Source: Lates calcarifer
Taxonomy: Eukaryota > Chordata > Actinopteri > Centropomidae
Reading direction: 5' to 3'
Assembly: GCF_001640805.2 (NCBI RefSeq)
Contig: NC_066854.1
Coordinates: 10,597,775-10,661,774 of the forward strand
Length of the DNA stretch: 64,000 bases
Shown here: positions 26,250 to 38,985 of the stretch, piece after piece
Layout of the letters: each line of letters begins with the position of its first letter
Position numbering within the stretch: position 1 is the first letter of the stretch
Made by a program: the position numbers and the translations under genes
Notes under the pieces: generated by a model
Databases searched by the model: none
What the model saw: only the letters and a program-made list of their open reading frames with translations
What the model was told of the DNA's origin: nothing

Positions 26250-26600
26250 ATGAAGAGATTGATCACATTTACATATTTATGCAGTAACTATGGAGCTAGA
26301 GCTTAAAGTTGCTTAGCTTAGCATAAATACTTAAAGCAACGAAAAACAGTCAGCGTGGCTCTGTCAAAAGTTTAAAAAATACAGCTGGAGAGAAGTATTT
26401 TCAGTACATGACACCCAATAACACCCATTTATATTTCTATTAGTGTATGAGCTAAACAAATGAGATACAGCATGCTAATTAGCTAACTTTAGCAGTGCTG
26501 GGAGGGCAGATTTTTGAACTGCAGAAATAAGGCTAGCTGCTTCCCTGTTTATGCTAAGCTAGACTATCTCCTGGCTACAGTTTTATACTTCATGGTGGTG
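26250..26600 (+). repeat. Interspersed repeat family B, copy
   Basis: Contains ACTATGGAGCTAGAGC, TTGCTTAGCTTAGCATAAAT, GCGTGGCTCTGTCAAAAG and near its far end TTATGCTAAGCTAGAC. It is a longer but diverged member of the TTAGCTTAGC family; boundaries are approximate. Confidence 0.6.
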
Positions 26601-27156
26601 TAAATCTGATCATTTAACTGTATGAACTAAAGGGAAATAGCATATTTGCCTATGTCAAATTGTGTGGAAACTGTATAAGAGAAGTGCTGTGTCTCAATGT
26701 ACATATAAACATGTCTGTGATGTTTTGAGACAGCCTTTAATAAATGAAACTATCCTTTAAGACAAAAAGAAATCAAAAGTTTTCCACATAAAAGGTCCTG
26801 CACGCCTTTGGTCCACACAATCTTCCTATTAGAAATAAATAGCTGAACTCAAACTGAATAAAAGTTAGACAAACCTGCTTTAACAGAAGCACTTGCAATT
26901 TGGAAAGACTGGAATTAAATGTAGATCTAACAGTCCTAAAAGCACTGCATAATTGTTACATCACTGTAGCATATCAAATGAAGATGGAATATTTTATATC
27001 ACTTTACACATAGCTGTTCAGGGTATATTAGCTGAGCTGCCATATCACATCAGGACTGAGGAGAGCAATAACGTAAAGGCTTGGAACAGAGCTGAGAGGT
27101 AACTTTTTGGTGGTATAAAAATGTTTCATCATAGATATTGAAACATTTCCAGTCAC

Positions 27157-27213
27157 AGCAGCTTTGCATCAACCTGCTGAAGATAAACAGCAGCAGGTTG
27201 ATGCAGATCTGCT
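27157..27213. other. Long hairpin, miRNA-precursor-like in shape
   Basis: TGCATCAACCTGCTG (27165-27179) pairs perfectly with CAGCAGGTTGATGCA (27191-27205) across an 11-nt loop. Beyond a 3-by-3 internal loop, AGCAG (27157-27161) pairs with CTGCT (27209-27213). The total is about 20 pairs. I do not recognise a known microRNA in it, and it is short for a pre-miRNA. Confidence 0.8.
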
Positions 27214-30200
27214 TTAATCTACAACAGCATGGATTCATTTTGGAAGACTTACATGAGGAAAATCACTTCTGAAACCATAAGGAACATTTCAGACACTTTC
27301 AGCTACTTATCTATTTTTGGTCATCAAAGTTTTGTTGATGTTAAACAGATTTAGCCACTAAGCTTTGATTTGTCCATAAATATCTTGAAGACAAAAACAG
27401 CACCAGGTCCACACAGAACATGAGGATACACATTCTTATCTTGAGATGTGGTCCTACATTTGGGAGCAGGTTGATATTAAAGGTGACCCTTTACAATTTG
27501 GTGTCCACAGAAAATAACAGGCAATGAATGACGTCACATATGGTCACTTTTCAAGGTAAATACTGCAAATGACAATCATTATCAGCCAAGTGTTGGCAGT
27601 AATGACAGTGAGTGAATGAGGAGGAGTGATCGGCCCGAGGGGGCAGAGCTATCACCATATAGATTTATTATCGTGAAGGGGAGTGAACATGTGAAAGGTC
27701 AGTGTGTGAGTGATGGAGGACAGATAACTGCGGTGAAGACTGCAATCCTTACGTAACACTGTCAGTGTGAACAGTCTCCTCAGTCACTGCCTAAGAAAGG
27801 TCTATTCAAGAGACAGGAAAAGGAAATTTTAAAATAATAGTGTATATACATCAAGACATTACTAAATGTAAAAAAGGTGATATCTGGAATCATTTAGGTG
27901 ATTTTAAGTCTTCAATTAAATGTCCATGTGTATTGGAATGAATTTCAACTGTATCTCAACGCTATAATGTTTTAAAAGTGACACTGCTGATGAAAATGGG
28001 AACAAACCAAGTTCCACAACTGGGTAGCTTCGTTAGAAGAGTCAACATTCATGTTAGCAGCTCTGTGGGTCTGTGTGTGGCACAGTAGGGCTAAATGGAA
28101 ATGCTAACAGAGCAATATGCTAACATCCTATAGATATAATATATAGGTATAATTTTTACCACGTTCACCATTTGTTAGCACGCTAACACAGTGAGAAAAA
28201 CAGAGATTGTCTTCATGTAGGATCCTATCACTCATACTGAAAGGGTGATAGAGAAAAGAGGTTTTAGTATCATATACATGTCATTCCAATGTCACTGCAA
28301 ATAATAAGGATGGTATATGTGGATGAAAATAAATCTAGGATAATACTGATGTTTGGACAGTGGATTAGGAAATGTATATCCAATTTGGTTCTAATGTTTT
28401 TTCTCTTCTTTTGTAACATATATTTAAATTGTTACAAATAAAAAGGGACATTCTATTGTTTAGCTGGTTTATAACAGGCTGTGTCTAAAATCACCCCCTT
28501 GTTCAGCCGTTCACTAACTAATCATCATCATCTTGGGTCATTACTGACAGCTGTGGAGCTGCTCGGTGGTATTTTCCTTATTTACACAATGTAGGCCATT
28601 GCGAGAGACAGGAGGACGAGAGATGGTTGGTCTCAGAAGCACTAACAAATTACATTAGCTTAGCTTTAGCTAACACATTTCAGAGTTCACGAACAAGTTA
28701 CACTGTTCAAAGCTGCATCAATCAAGCTGAACTCAATTTGCAGCTTAAACAGGATTGGTCCTGTCAGCATACACCTTCCATCACCTACTGAAAAACATGC
28801 TTTGTGACGCTTTGTTGTTTATTCTTGACATGTGGATGTTTTATAGGTGACAGCATTATACAGTAAGTACAATTTTCCTCCTACCCAGACTATAAATGTG
28901 TTCGATTAACATGAAAAATGAATAAATAAAGCTACTGTACATCATCTGAGGCCATTCTTTGTGTTGTTGGTATAGGACGTTAAATATGTGGCAGGTTGCG
29001 TTCCTATGTCATTTATTTTCCAAAAAGCTCTAAGAGAAGGAAAAACACCCATAGTGTACCACTAACTTTGACAGACACCGCTTCAGTGAAAGGAACAAGG
29101 GGAAGTCGCGCCAATAATTCACACAAGGTATCATAGAGCTAGGATTAACAGAGATTCCTCAAATTAAAATTTTGGCCCACTGGTTGTGCTGCAGGAAAAG
29201 TCAGGAGTCTAAAAGCAACAGAGCTTAGACATGAAACCCAGTGGTATGTTATACTTCTGAAATACAACCACAGCTATCCAAGAATGTGAGGTTAATATAC
29301 AAGGACAAAACACAAGTTAAACAGCCAAGAGGCCTCTCATCCCACCCACACTGGCCTGACATTAGCTCCTGCAGTGATACACCCCCTCCTCCTGTCGTCT
29401 CTGCAGTCAACATCACGGCCTTGAAAACTAAACTCCTCGTATCTCCGGGACATATTAAGGCAGTTGTTGAGTGTGAAAAAACATCATTAAGAAACGAGAT
29501 AAAGCCCAGCAATGAGCGTTCCCATTTAACATCTACTGTTGTAACAGAGCTGAGCGCAGCTGAGGAGATGGGAGAGGGGCTCTCGGCGTGACAGTGGTGC
29601 AGCTCCTCAAAGCTCGGCAGAGCAGCTCTCAACTCAGGTGCCCACTTGGCAGATCAGATGTGAGGATTTGGAGGGGAGGTCACGCAGGAACATCAGGACT
29701 GTGGGCGTACCAGGTGGCTCTGATAATTGTTTGACATCCTCTGTCTCTTCTCTGCTGAGACTAAATGGAGCAGCTCTCTTAGACAGATCACTGCTGACCA
29801 CAGAAACAGCATTTCTTTATATCCAATTTTTCAAATTCTATTTCTGTTAAGGTTAGAGCAAGTGGTGGTTGTGGCAAATAAACTGTAGTTAAAGTATAAT
29901 TGGGGATGGCAACTAAAACGTTTAACACACTTAGACAATCTTTGATGCTTGCCTCAATTATCAAGTCATCAAACCCTGAGTGTGAAATTGCAAAAGCAGT
30001 CCACATGTAATGCACAATTAGTGAATGGATACTGCCCTCATGTCCACTATTACTAACTACTGGGGTAAAAAAGAAGATGTTTGAGTAAAAATAAGGCAAC
30101 TCCAGTATAGGCACATGCAGCTAAAACACATCTGCACAGTTTATTATCCAGAGAATTGGCTCCAATCACAATATGGACAATAAATTAAAAGATGCTGCTT

Positions 30201-32418
30201 CTGGTCAGCATACCATATCAAATTAAATAAACTACTGTCAGTCCCTTCTGTTACTGGCATGGAGAATATTAAATCACGGTGAGGAAAAGGATTTGGGCAT
30301 ACATTTGTCTGCAGATTCAATTACCTAACATTGAGATTACCTATCAAATTGTGTAAAGTATAAAATTATACAGATGAAAATCCTTTTAAGAACACATGTA
30401 ACTCCACTGAACAGAAAATGAGCTTGATCCTAACTCAAACAAATGCTTCACAAGCTAGCCAGTGCCCAAGTTTCTATTGCAGTTTACATTCTCTTTAAAT
30501 AAAATCACCACACGAGGTAGTGCATCTTTAAAACCTTATAAAAAAGTCCTCTGATCCTCTGTGTTAATGTTAGCAAATGCAGGGTATTTTCTGACTTATT
30601 TTCTGTCATAGAATAAAATATGAAAATGTATTGGGCTTATATCAACCATTTAACCAAAAACCCCATTCAGAAAACTCACTGACTTTGGGAAAAGTGCACC
30701 ACTGTCCTGCACCACTCTATGTATATGAGAATTTGGGGGAAATATACTTGTATAGTACATAGTATAGTTCTTTTGGTGAGGCAAGTCATCAATTACATCT
30801 AGGCCATGACTGCACCAGGTGTCAATTAGTGTTTGACGCCATCGGGAAAACACATATATGGAATATGGAGTTACTGACGACATGACAGTGCTTAATGCAG
30901 TTGACATATGATGCCTGTGGACATTCACGGAAGACCAGACAGTCTTCCATTTTATCAAACATGTGTCACACCAGGACCCCTGGATCCTGGTGAGCGTGTC
31001 TTTAAATGTAATCTCCACAAACAGCTGTTTAAATCACACAAATATATGTTGTGAAGATATTAACAGTGTCTATAATGACTGATCAGTGCTGCCAGCATCA
31101 CTAGGTGGTTTCTGGTGTCACTGTAGGCAGATCCCCCCCCCCACTCTCTGTAGCAAGTGGGCAACTCAATAAAATCAATAAATCATTACACAAAAGCAAT
31201 TCTGACTTCCTCCTGCTGAGCCTCCATGAGAACTATTTTTGTCCAGTAAATGTCTGCTGACAGTCAGCCTGGTGAAAACACTTTGGCCGGCGGTGTCCTT
31301 TCAGCACATCAGGAGCTGCTGCTGACAGACAGAGACGGCTGAGCAGAAGTCAAAGTCAGTGTGGCCTGAACGTTTCAGTCCCGCTCACACACAGCTCATG
31401 TCTGTTTTACTGAGGTGGATTCCCAGTCTCAATCAGCGGGCCAGATCAGGTCTATTGTAACAGCCATAAATCTAAGCGTCTGTTCTCTTAGAAGGAACTA
31501 ACTTCAAGCATTTTACAGCCACCTTAGCCAACAGTCTACAGGGGGTGTGTTTTTCATCCTTCAATTATGGTTTTGGGTGGAATTTCACTTTAATGTGTTA
31601 CTGCGGCATATAAACCTCTTACTGCCTCTCACTGCTCACTTTGGCTGCAGTGAGCAGTATTTGATATCTGAAGCATCTCCTTTGTCTTCTAAATTACAAC
31701 AAAAGCAGGATGTTTGATTACTTTCTCCTTTATCGTTTTTTGTTTTTTTTTGCAAGGGGTACTTCTGTCTTTGGGCGGCATGCCACAGACAGAGAGGGAT
31801 TTCTGTTCACAGGCAACAACACTCAAGGGCAATATCACTCTTACATCTTATCTTAACAAGAATATAATTATATTTTCTCCACACACCACTGATGTTTAAG
31901 ACTACACAAAGACTTACTGGGTCGTATCATTCTTACAAAAAGACCAGTTTAACATGGATTATTTTCCAGTTAAGTTACACTGTTTGATATGGAATGATAT
32001 TTCAAACACATATGAAGGTTCTGGTTTTGGTTCAATATTCCAATATTGCAGAGTCTCACACGAAAGGACGCAGCAAAACCTCCTTTTTTTCTACAAGGAA
32101 GAGGAATGACATTCATATCCTTTTGTTACTGTGTGTTATAACACTGTGGTCTAACTAGAATAAATACCATTATAAAACCTTGTTTTGTTTGGATGTATTT
32201 AGATCTCTGCTGCAGACTCGCTTTCTGTACCTCTACTTGTTCTTTTTGTTTTCAGTGTTTTCTGTGTTTAAACAGCTTCACCATGACATAAAAGTTTAAA
32301 AATATCATATTGGAGGAATGATGTATCAACACTTTAAATTACATTATTGGTAGAAGAGTGATGTAACAATTAAAGGTCAAATTACAGTGATGTCTGGATG
32401 TATCTAAAACACCATCAA

Positions 32419-32424
<6 letters not shown>

Positions 32425-32474
<50 letters not shown>
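32425..32474. repeat. (TG)25 microsatellite
   Basis: Fifty bases of uninterrupted TG repeat immediately before family C copy 2. Confidence 0.97.
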
Positions 32475-32477
<3 letters not shown>

Positions 32478-32480
32478 AAC

Positions 32481-32602
32481 CTGATGTATCTTATTCCTCT
32501 GTGCCATACAGCTCCATTGTTGTCTACAGACTATTAAAAACACATCAGTGAGCCTCATTGTCGCATTGGGTGACATGTGCCTTCATTACCATGAACACAC
32601 AC
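32481..32602 (+). repeat. Dispersed repeat, family C, copy 2
   Basis: Begins CTGATGTATCTTATTCC and contains ACATCAGTGAGCCTCATTG. It aligns along its length with 12128-12250 in the same orientation. Confidence 0.8.
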
Positions 32603-35179
32603 TGTAATTTATTTTGACTCAGTCTCACATAAAACGTGCTGCTGCCAGAAATACGATCATTAGAGCACCAAATGCGGATTAATCCGCAGCTGAAAATAGT
32701 CCCCAACAAATGCACCTGTATTCCTGCTTGAGTAACATTAGCTAAAAGCTACAGTGACCATTTTGTAAAACAAAATTACCGAGGCTTTTTTAAAATGAAA
32801 CTATATATTTATAGGGAAGATTTATGTCTCCAGCAGAACTCAGAAGAAATTAATGGACTGCCATGTTTGGATACCTGTTCGTCCAGGTAAATAAATTCCA
32901 CCTCCAAACACATTTTCCAAACCTTTCCAAAGCCTAGAGAGAAACAAAGTTTACACAGGGAGGGAAAAACAACTTGCTGCTGACATGGCTAAAAAAAAAC
33001 TGGTCACAGCAGTTTCTAAAACTGCAAAATTTGAAGAAGAAATCAGTTCATGTTCAACTTAAGTGAAGTCTGAATGTAAGCTCTCACTGTGACAATAGCA
33101 AACATTCATACATCACTAAGCTCTCAACAAATATTGTAAAAATAAGACAATTTGCTGCTCACTGTTCTGCTGACTTTTCTTTATTACTGTCATCTTTCTG
33201 TCTATTTTTTCTCTGTCTCATATCAGGCAGGAAACACTTCAGAGCAGAGAAGGAAGATGATGTAAATCAGCACTGGAGCAAGATAATCCTGAAAATATGA
33301 ATGAAAGCTGTTGATTTTTATCAGTCATAATATACTGCATTGCTGCAGACAGTACACATGAGTTAAATAGGTTTTACAGTATCCTACAGGGATGCGTTTT
33401 AATAAACTAAAAACATTATATAATCCTGTAAATCATAAATTGACAACCTATTCCATAAGACAGCAGCACACACCATGCAACAGGCAATTTAATGGAAGAG
33501 ACTGTATATGGAGGATGTGTTTTTTTCTGAGGAAATAGTGCTGTTAGGGAAACAGTCTCACTCTCATAAACAAAACTCATAGCCAGTGACTGACAATTCA
33601 TTTAACAGGACAAACATCATCCTCAATCATCCTAATGGGCCACACGGAGCTTAACAGAGATTCAAACATAACCTTTTACCTAGTCCACTGTATACATGCA
33701 GACCTGGTTTGAAAAGGCTTTTTAAAAAGGGCACGGAGAGAGAGAGGAACCTTACTGGGGAATAAGGGAAAGGCTGGATAATCCCATTAGTGCCGAGTGG
33801 TGGGGAATTTAGATGTGATCGTCTGAAGGCAGCACGCAGGATATTTGGGCTACCTAGTCATCAGTTTTCATATCTTGACACCACCAGCTGTGGATAGTGC
33901 TGCTGAGCTGCCCCCTAAGCAAGGACACAAAACCTCCACCCTGCTCCAAAAAAGCTTTCTCTACATTAGCTAAACAATAAAATGCAATATAGCACACAGA
34001 CACTGGGATATGCATTCAGGCTTATATCTGCCCCCGTAAAAATAATCCAGTCAAATACCTATGCAGACAACAGGACTGTTAGACTAATTGATGTCATGCC
34101 CATAAATGAATGGAGTATTAGTCTGACCCTTAGGTGTTTCACAGGGAAAAAAACATCCTGCTTGCAACATCTTCATTTTCTGACAATTATGAAGCCAACA
34201 TAATGAATGTTTTTATAATTAAATTTTGGTTGTTCCATTATTGTCTAAACAGAAGAACAGCTTGGCAACTAAATGGAATTCATCTCAAGGGAGGGTTTTT
34301 AAAGAACATGTCATTATAGCACATCTGTGCGTCTTCTGTTTTCTAATCTTTAGACAGTAGCCACATGTGTTCAAGTGTTTTGTCTTTAAACACAAAGTAA
34401 ATCTGATTTTAAAACCCCTGGCTTTGTATGTTAGGTATTTCTCTATAACATGAAGTATTTTCAAAGTATAAAAAAAGTCCTCTTTAGGTTTACATAATGA
34501 GTTTTACCTTCATAAAAATTCATCATCATCATTATCATCAGACTCTGATTGTTGCTAAATTCTGATTGGTGTGCATAAGTAGTGACATCACCTTGTCCAG
34601 CACAGCCTGGCTCAGTTTACACCAATCAGAAAAGCTGAGAAAAAACATTCAGAAATCTCTCACATGGAGCACCTTAAAGTCTTTAGATTTTGACAGAACA
34701 TTTTGTGTCAACATAGCCTCAAATCACTTGGAATAAGAAGGAATAAGATATATATGACACTGAAAGACCCTTTTTCTGAATAAGTGTTGCCCACATCATC
34801 TCACTCATTTAATATGAAATCATCAATAGAAAGAGCATCTTGGTTTAATAACCATTATTTCAGTCTGGACTGCAGTGTGGACTGAACGACAGTGCCATCC
34901 CTAGAGCCATACCGAAAGCTTGGGTAAAAATCAAACAGCTCATTAGATAACTGGTGTTATAGTGGATCTGGGATCTGTCCAATGGTGTAACCAAAGCACA
35001 ATTAAGTCTAGTTTCCTTTCTCACACGCTGCCGAACGGCTTCTCTGCAAATTTAGATAAAATGCTTGCACAATTTTTCTGACAGGGCAAAGAGTTAGAAC
35101 GAAAATAGGCCAAGGAAGGTGGTCTGGGAGCCCCAAACATACTGCATGGCTATAGTAACGGACAGCACAACTGAGGCAT

Positions 35180-35201
35180 GTATACATGCATGCATGTATA
35201 C
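35180..35201. other. Perfect 22-bp palindrome
   Basis: The 22 bases from 35180 (starting GTATACATGCA) equal their own reverse complement. Made of alternating purine-pyrimidine ATGCATGC steps; likely a simple-sequence product. Confidence 0.85.
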
Positions 35202-36479
35202 CTATATGATAAACACAGCTACTCTGAGTATGCGCCTTTTACCCCCTTTTCTGTGAGGCAGTGTCATACCTATTCGTTTGTATTCTTAACAGAATGGGTA
35301 CAGTTTGGTTTAAGTTTGGTTGTTAAATATAAGAACATCTGTTTAAAAAAAAAAAAAATCTTGTTTCCTAAATGGAACCATTCCCACAAGCAGAGATGAT
35401 GTAGCTATGATTAACTTCATCCTTGATTGACAGTGTTACTGTATGTCAGAGAAATTACTGCACATGTCATTTATAATGGAAATGCCACAGAGGTTAAATG
35501 AGGCCTATTAATTGGGTAACCCACTTTAACCCGTTCTGCCTGCTGTGGTTTCCCTCCCTCCTCCAGCCCGGCTGTTATCTCATGTGATCTGATCTGCTCT
35601 CAGTGCAGCGCTCCACTGTTAAAACAATATGGAAGCACTGCCGTGCTCTGCAACAGCTAGCCTCCCCTCTCCCCTCCTCCTGCCTCATTAGCATGCTGCT
35701 CAGGGATCTGCCCATTCATAAAAGAGCTGTCGTAGAGTGGGCCAGGCTTCTTGAAGGGACAAAACCCTCTCCAAGGTCAGCATCCACAACCGCTGCAGGA
35801 AGACACAATGGCGGAAGTCACATGTGAACGCTTCCGTGTGCCACTCTTGTGTGACCTGGACAACCTATAACAATGCAAAGCACTGCAACAATCTTTGTTC
35901 ATTAATGCACAGCTACAGCGGCACCTGCATGTGAGCCACTTCCACTCAATCACTGCTGGTTTGATGCATACACACAGAACTCTGCAACACAAAGAATACA
36001 TCTGTGAGCCTAATCAAAAATACACTGATACACTGCAAAACAACACTGATACGCATGGATCTGGTCCCTTCTCTGATGAAAGGATATCAGGTATTGTCCC
36101 TCTGATGTGACAGATATGTTGCTGTTTGACTGCATATTTAGGGCTGTCTTTGAAATACTAAACTGAGTACAACATTTGATCACACTAGGTTTTTTAGGCC
36201 AATGCTGGTTTTAATATTTGACAGAAACACACAAAGATTTTTGATAAGAGGAGTGTCTGAATCGGCTTGCACTGTCATTTACGTTAATGGCTAGTTAGCC
36301 GTCTTCCACTGACAAACCATGGCATTAGCTAGCTTCGTGGTTAACTAATTTAGCAACGGATAAACTACAAGCATGTGTTTTATCACAATTGCTAACAAGC
36401 TCTTCAGTTGAGGTGCAAGACTTATTACAGTTGATTAAATGAATTAGTTGATAAACAGATATCAGTTTATTACCAGTCA

Positions 36480-36670
36480 TACAAGCAAAAATGTCAAACA
36501 TTTGCTGATTCCTGCTTCCCAAAAAGCAATGATTTTTAGACTTTTTATTTTATTTTATTATTGTGAACTGAATATCTTTGGGTTCTGGACTGTTAATTGG
36601 ACAAAATATTTTATCTAAACACAGCATCTATGACCTCTGGATAATTGTGATGGGCATTTTCTGGCAATTG
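36480..36670 (-). repeat. Interspersed repeat family A, copy 2
   Basis: Includes ACTGAATATCTTTGGGTTCT, GGACTGTTAATTGGACAAAA and TGTGATGGGCATTTTCTGGC, the reverse orientation of copy 1. Confidence 0.7.
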
Positions 36671-37346
36671 CAATTTTTGTTTTATTTTAATTGAAATTAA
36701 CACCTAACACTTAAGAGCTCACAGCCAGTCTTAAGCATTGCAGTGCTCGGAGCTAAATGCTAAAGTATGCTAACGTGGTCACAATGACAATGCTAACATA
36801 CAAATGTCTAACAGGTGTAATGCTGAGCATGTTCTCTGTTTTAGCTTTGCATGCCATTTAAGCCCTTACTGCTGACCCCATAAGCCTACCCCTAAACCCT
36901 TGCTCTATCATCATCATCATCAGCAGCAGCAAACCATCTCTCCTTAATGTTTCAACATCTCTTCACAGTAGAAGTCTATGGGGACTAAACAACGTTAAAT
37001 GACACACAAAAAAAATTTTAATGCTTAGACGAAACATGCAAAATGGCCTTAAAAGTGGTGTGCCATTTATACGACATGCATACAATATTTATACCCATGA
37101 TGTGACGTAGGAGATTTCCTTCAAAAGGACATATAACCCGAGGAGAAAATGCATTACTTGACAAAGCTCCATCAGTGTTGAGGTTGTGTTTCAGGACCCC
37201 CCATCTGAGAACTGATATCCTTGTTGTCACACATCATTTACCGCAGAATTACATAACTGTCCACATTATAGGCCGGGAGATAACAGAAGAAGAGAGTGTA
37301 ACTTAAACACCGGTCTCTTTCTAAACTGTACATCCCCTCCTCTAAA

Positions 37347-37372
37347 ACACACACACACACACACACACACAC
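37347..37372. repeat. (AC)n microsatellite
   Basis: Thirteen AC units. Confidence 0.95.
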
Positions 37373-38440
37373 TCCCACGTCTTATGGCTCAATCAAACAG
37401 GTTCAGATAGAGACATGATGTCTTCACTGAGCTCAGGCGCTGCCCTATTTTGGTTGGAGGAGCTGCCCACTATCAAATGAAGGACAAGTGAACGAGGAGG
37501 GTTCGGTGCAAATCAATAGGGATCAACCTCTTGGTAATGCTGCCACCCATCCCTCCAGCTCAAAAAGAGCTCAGATCAATGCAGATGTGTGTGGTTGACA
37601 AGGATCTAAAGAGGGAGGACGCTGTGGACGCTGTCCTCCTTTCCACTTGCACACAACACCGGCTAAGATTAGACATTCAATTGGACCTGGAGGGTGGGGG
37701 GAGGAGACAGATTTGTGCACAGACTTGTCAGGGACTGTGTTTTGAAATTATTTGATATCATAGTAGTGATGTAGTAGTAAAAGCAGGACAAGAAGTAGCA
37801 GGAATGGTTGCAGCAGAAGTAAGGGGTTTAGTAGGAGAAGCAGACGGTTTTACAGTTCCAGACACATTCGTGATTACTTGGTCAGGTGCTGAGAGGTCTG
37901 TCTTTCAAATTCACAAATGAGTGAAATTACCATAGAGGAACAACTGCGCAGACACCTGTGCAGCCAGATTCCTTATTCTTGTCATGCAATTTCCAGTGTT
38001 TTTGTGAAAAACTGCAGATATTTTTGTCTCGTGCTGTGATCGTGTCAGGTGGGAACTGGGACGTTGCAAAATGAAGAGCCCTTGAACTCATCATTTCAGG
38101 TGGGAAACCCTGATGTTTCTCTGAAGTCACACTTCTGACACATAATTCAGTGAATATAACATCATCACAAAGCCAAGATTAATTCTAAGAGGAGCCCCAG
38201 TGCAAAAGTGACCCCCTGTTGACCCCACAGACTCTCCGACTGTGCTTTGTGTATATATTAGTTAGAAATCTGTGAGTTGTGACTTAATGAATTTATTTCC
38301 GTATATGCATCATGTAAGCACAAGATAAACTGAAAAAATTAGAGCTTTAAGGCTAGACTTTAGCTTGAGGCTCCTATAGAACATGGCACAAACAGACAAA
38401 TTAGCAATTAGTCAAATTACCACAATCGAACTGCCACACA

Positions 38441-38505
38441 TCCCCTCTTTGTTGGAAAGGCCCCTGCACAAATGAAAGCAGTTCTTAGATAAACTATCCT
38501 GGTGG
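38441..38505 (-). pseudogene. Partial duplicate of nalf1 exon 1 inside intron 1
   Basis: These 65 bp match 42472-42554 of exon 1 in the same orientation with one clear substitution (TTTGTTGG versus TTTGTCGG) and a net 18-nt deletion. On the minus strand it reads HQDSLSKNCF, then H in place of a 7-residue AFADAED block, then LCRGLSNKEG; the deletion preserves the frame. There is no start, no neighbouring exon sequence and no intact exon boundaries, so it cannot encode a product alone. Its low-coordinate edge shows only doubtful similarity to the source, and its high-coordinate edge joins a family A repeat directly. It probably arose by template switching, end-joining filler insertion or TE-associated capture. 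A TTTCATTTGTGCAG acceptor-like string created by the deletion could act as a cryptic splice site. Confidence 0.88.
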
Positions 38506-38645
38506 ATTGTTGATTGACCATAACAAGACATTTGAAAATGTCACTTTGGGATTTAGGAAATTAAGATGGGGATTTTTCACTATTTACTGAGATTTTTTAT
38601 GCTAAAATATGAATCAAGAAAGTAATCAGCAATTAGGTTGATAAC
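38506..38645 (-). repeat. Interspersed repeat family A, truncated copy 3
   Basis: Starts abruptly at the end of the exon-1 fragment with ATTGTTGATTGACCATAACA, continues ACATTTGAAAATGTCACTTT and ends TCATTAGTTGCTGCCTG. The upstream part of the family consensus is missing at the junction. Confidence 0.75.
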
Positions 38646-38699
38646 ACATATAATCATTAGTTGCTGCCTGAATTTATTTTCACTCTTTTTTATTAATTA

Positions 38700-38985
38700 T
38701 TAGTTTTGTTTTTGACATTTTAGACACATTTCGGTGTCCTGTGGTCTGAATGTGAAGAATTCGACTGGCTTCAACCAAAATGTGAATATTTTTTGGTTTT
38801 CTTCATCTTTTCTGGCAGTACACTGAATATCTTTGGGTTTTTTGAGTGTTGATCAGACAAAATAAACCATGTGAATATGTCACACTGGGCCCTCAGAAAT
38901 TATGATAGATATTTTCACCATTTTCTGACATTTGAGACCAAATGATTAATGGATAAGAATATAATGGTTAGTTGCAGCCCTGGTG
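38700..38985 (-). repeat. Interspersed repeat family A, copy 4
   Basis: Carries CACTGAATATCTTTGGGTTT, GATCAGACAAAATAAACC and ends TAGTTGCAGCCCTG, the best preserved terminus of the family in this window. Confidence 0.8.

Noticed and set aside
30650..31018. 122-codon minus-strand frame
   Set aside because: I looked for transposase or reverse-transcriptase motifs and found none; no supporting context.
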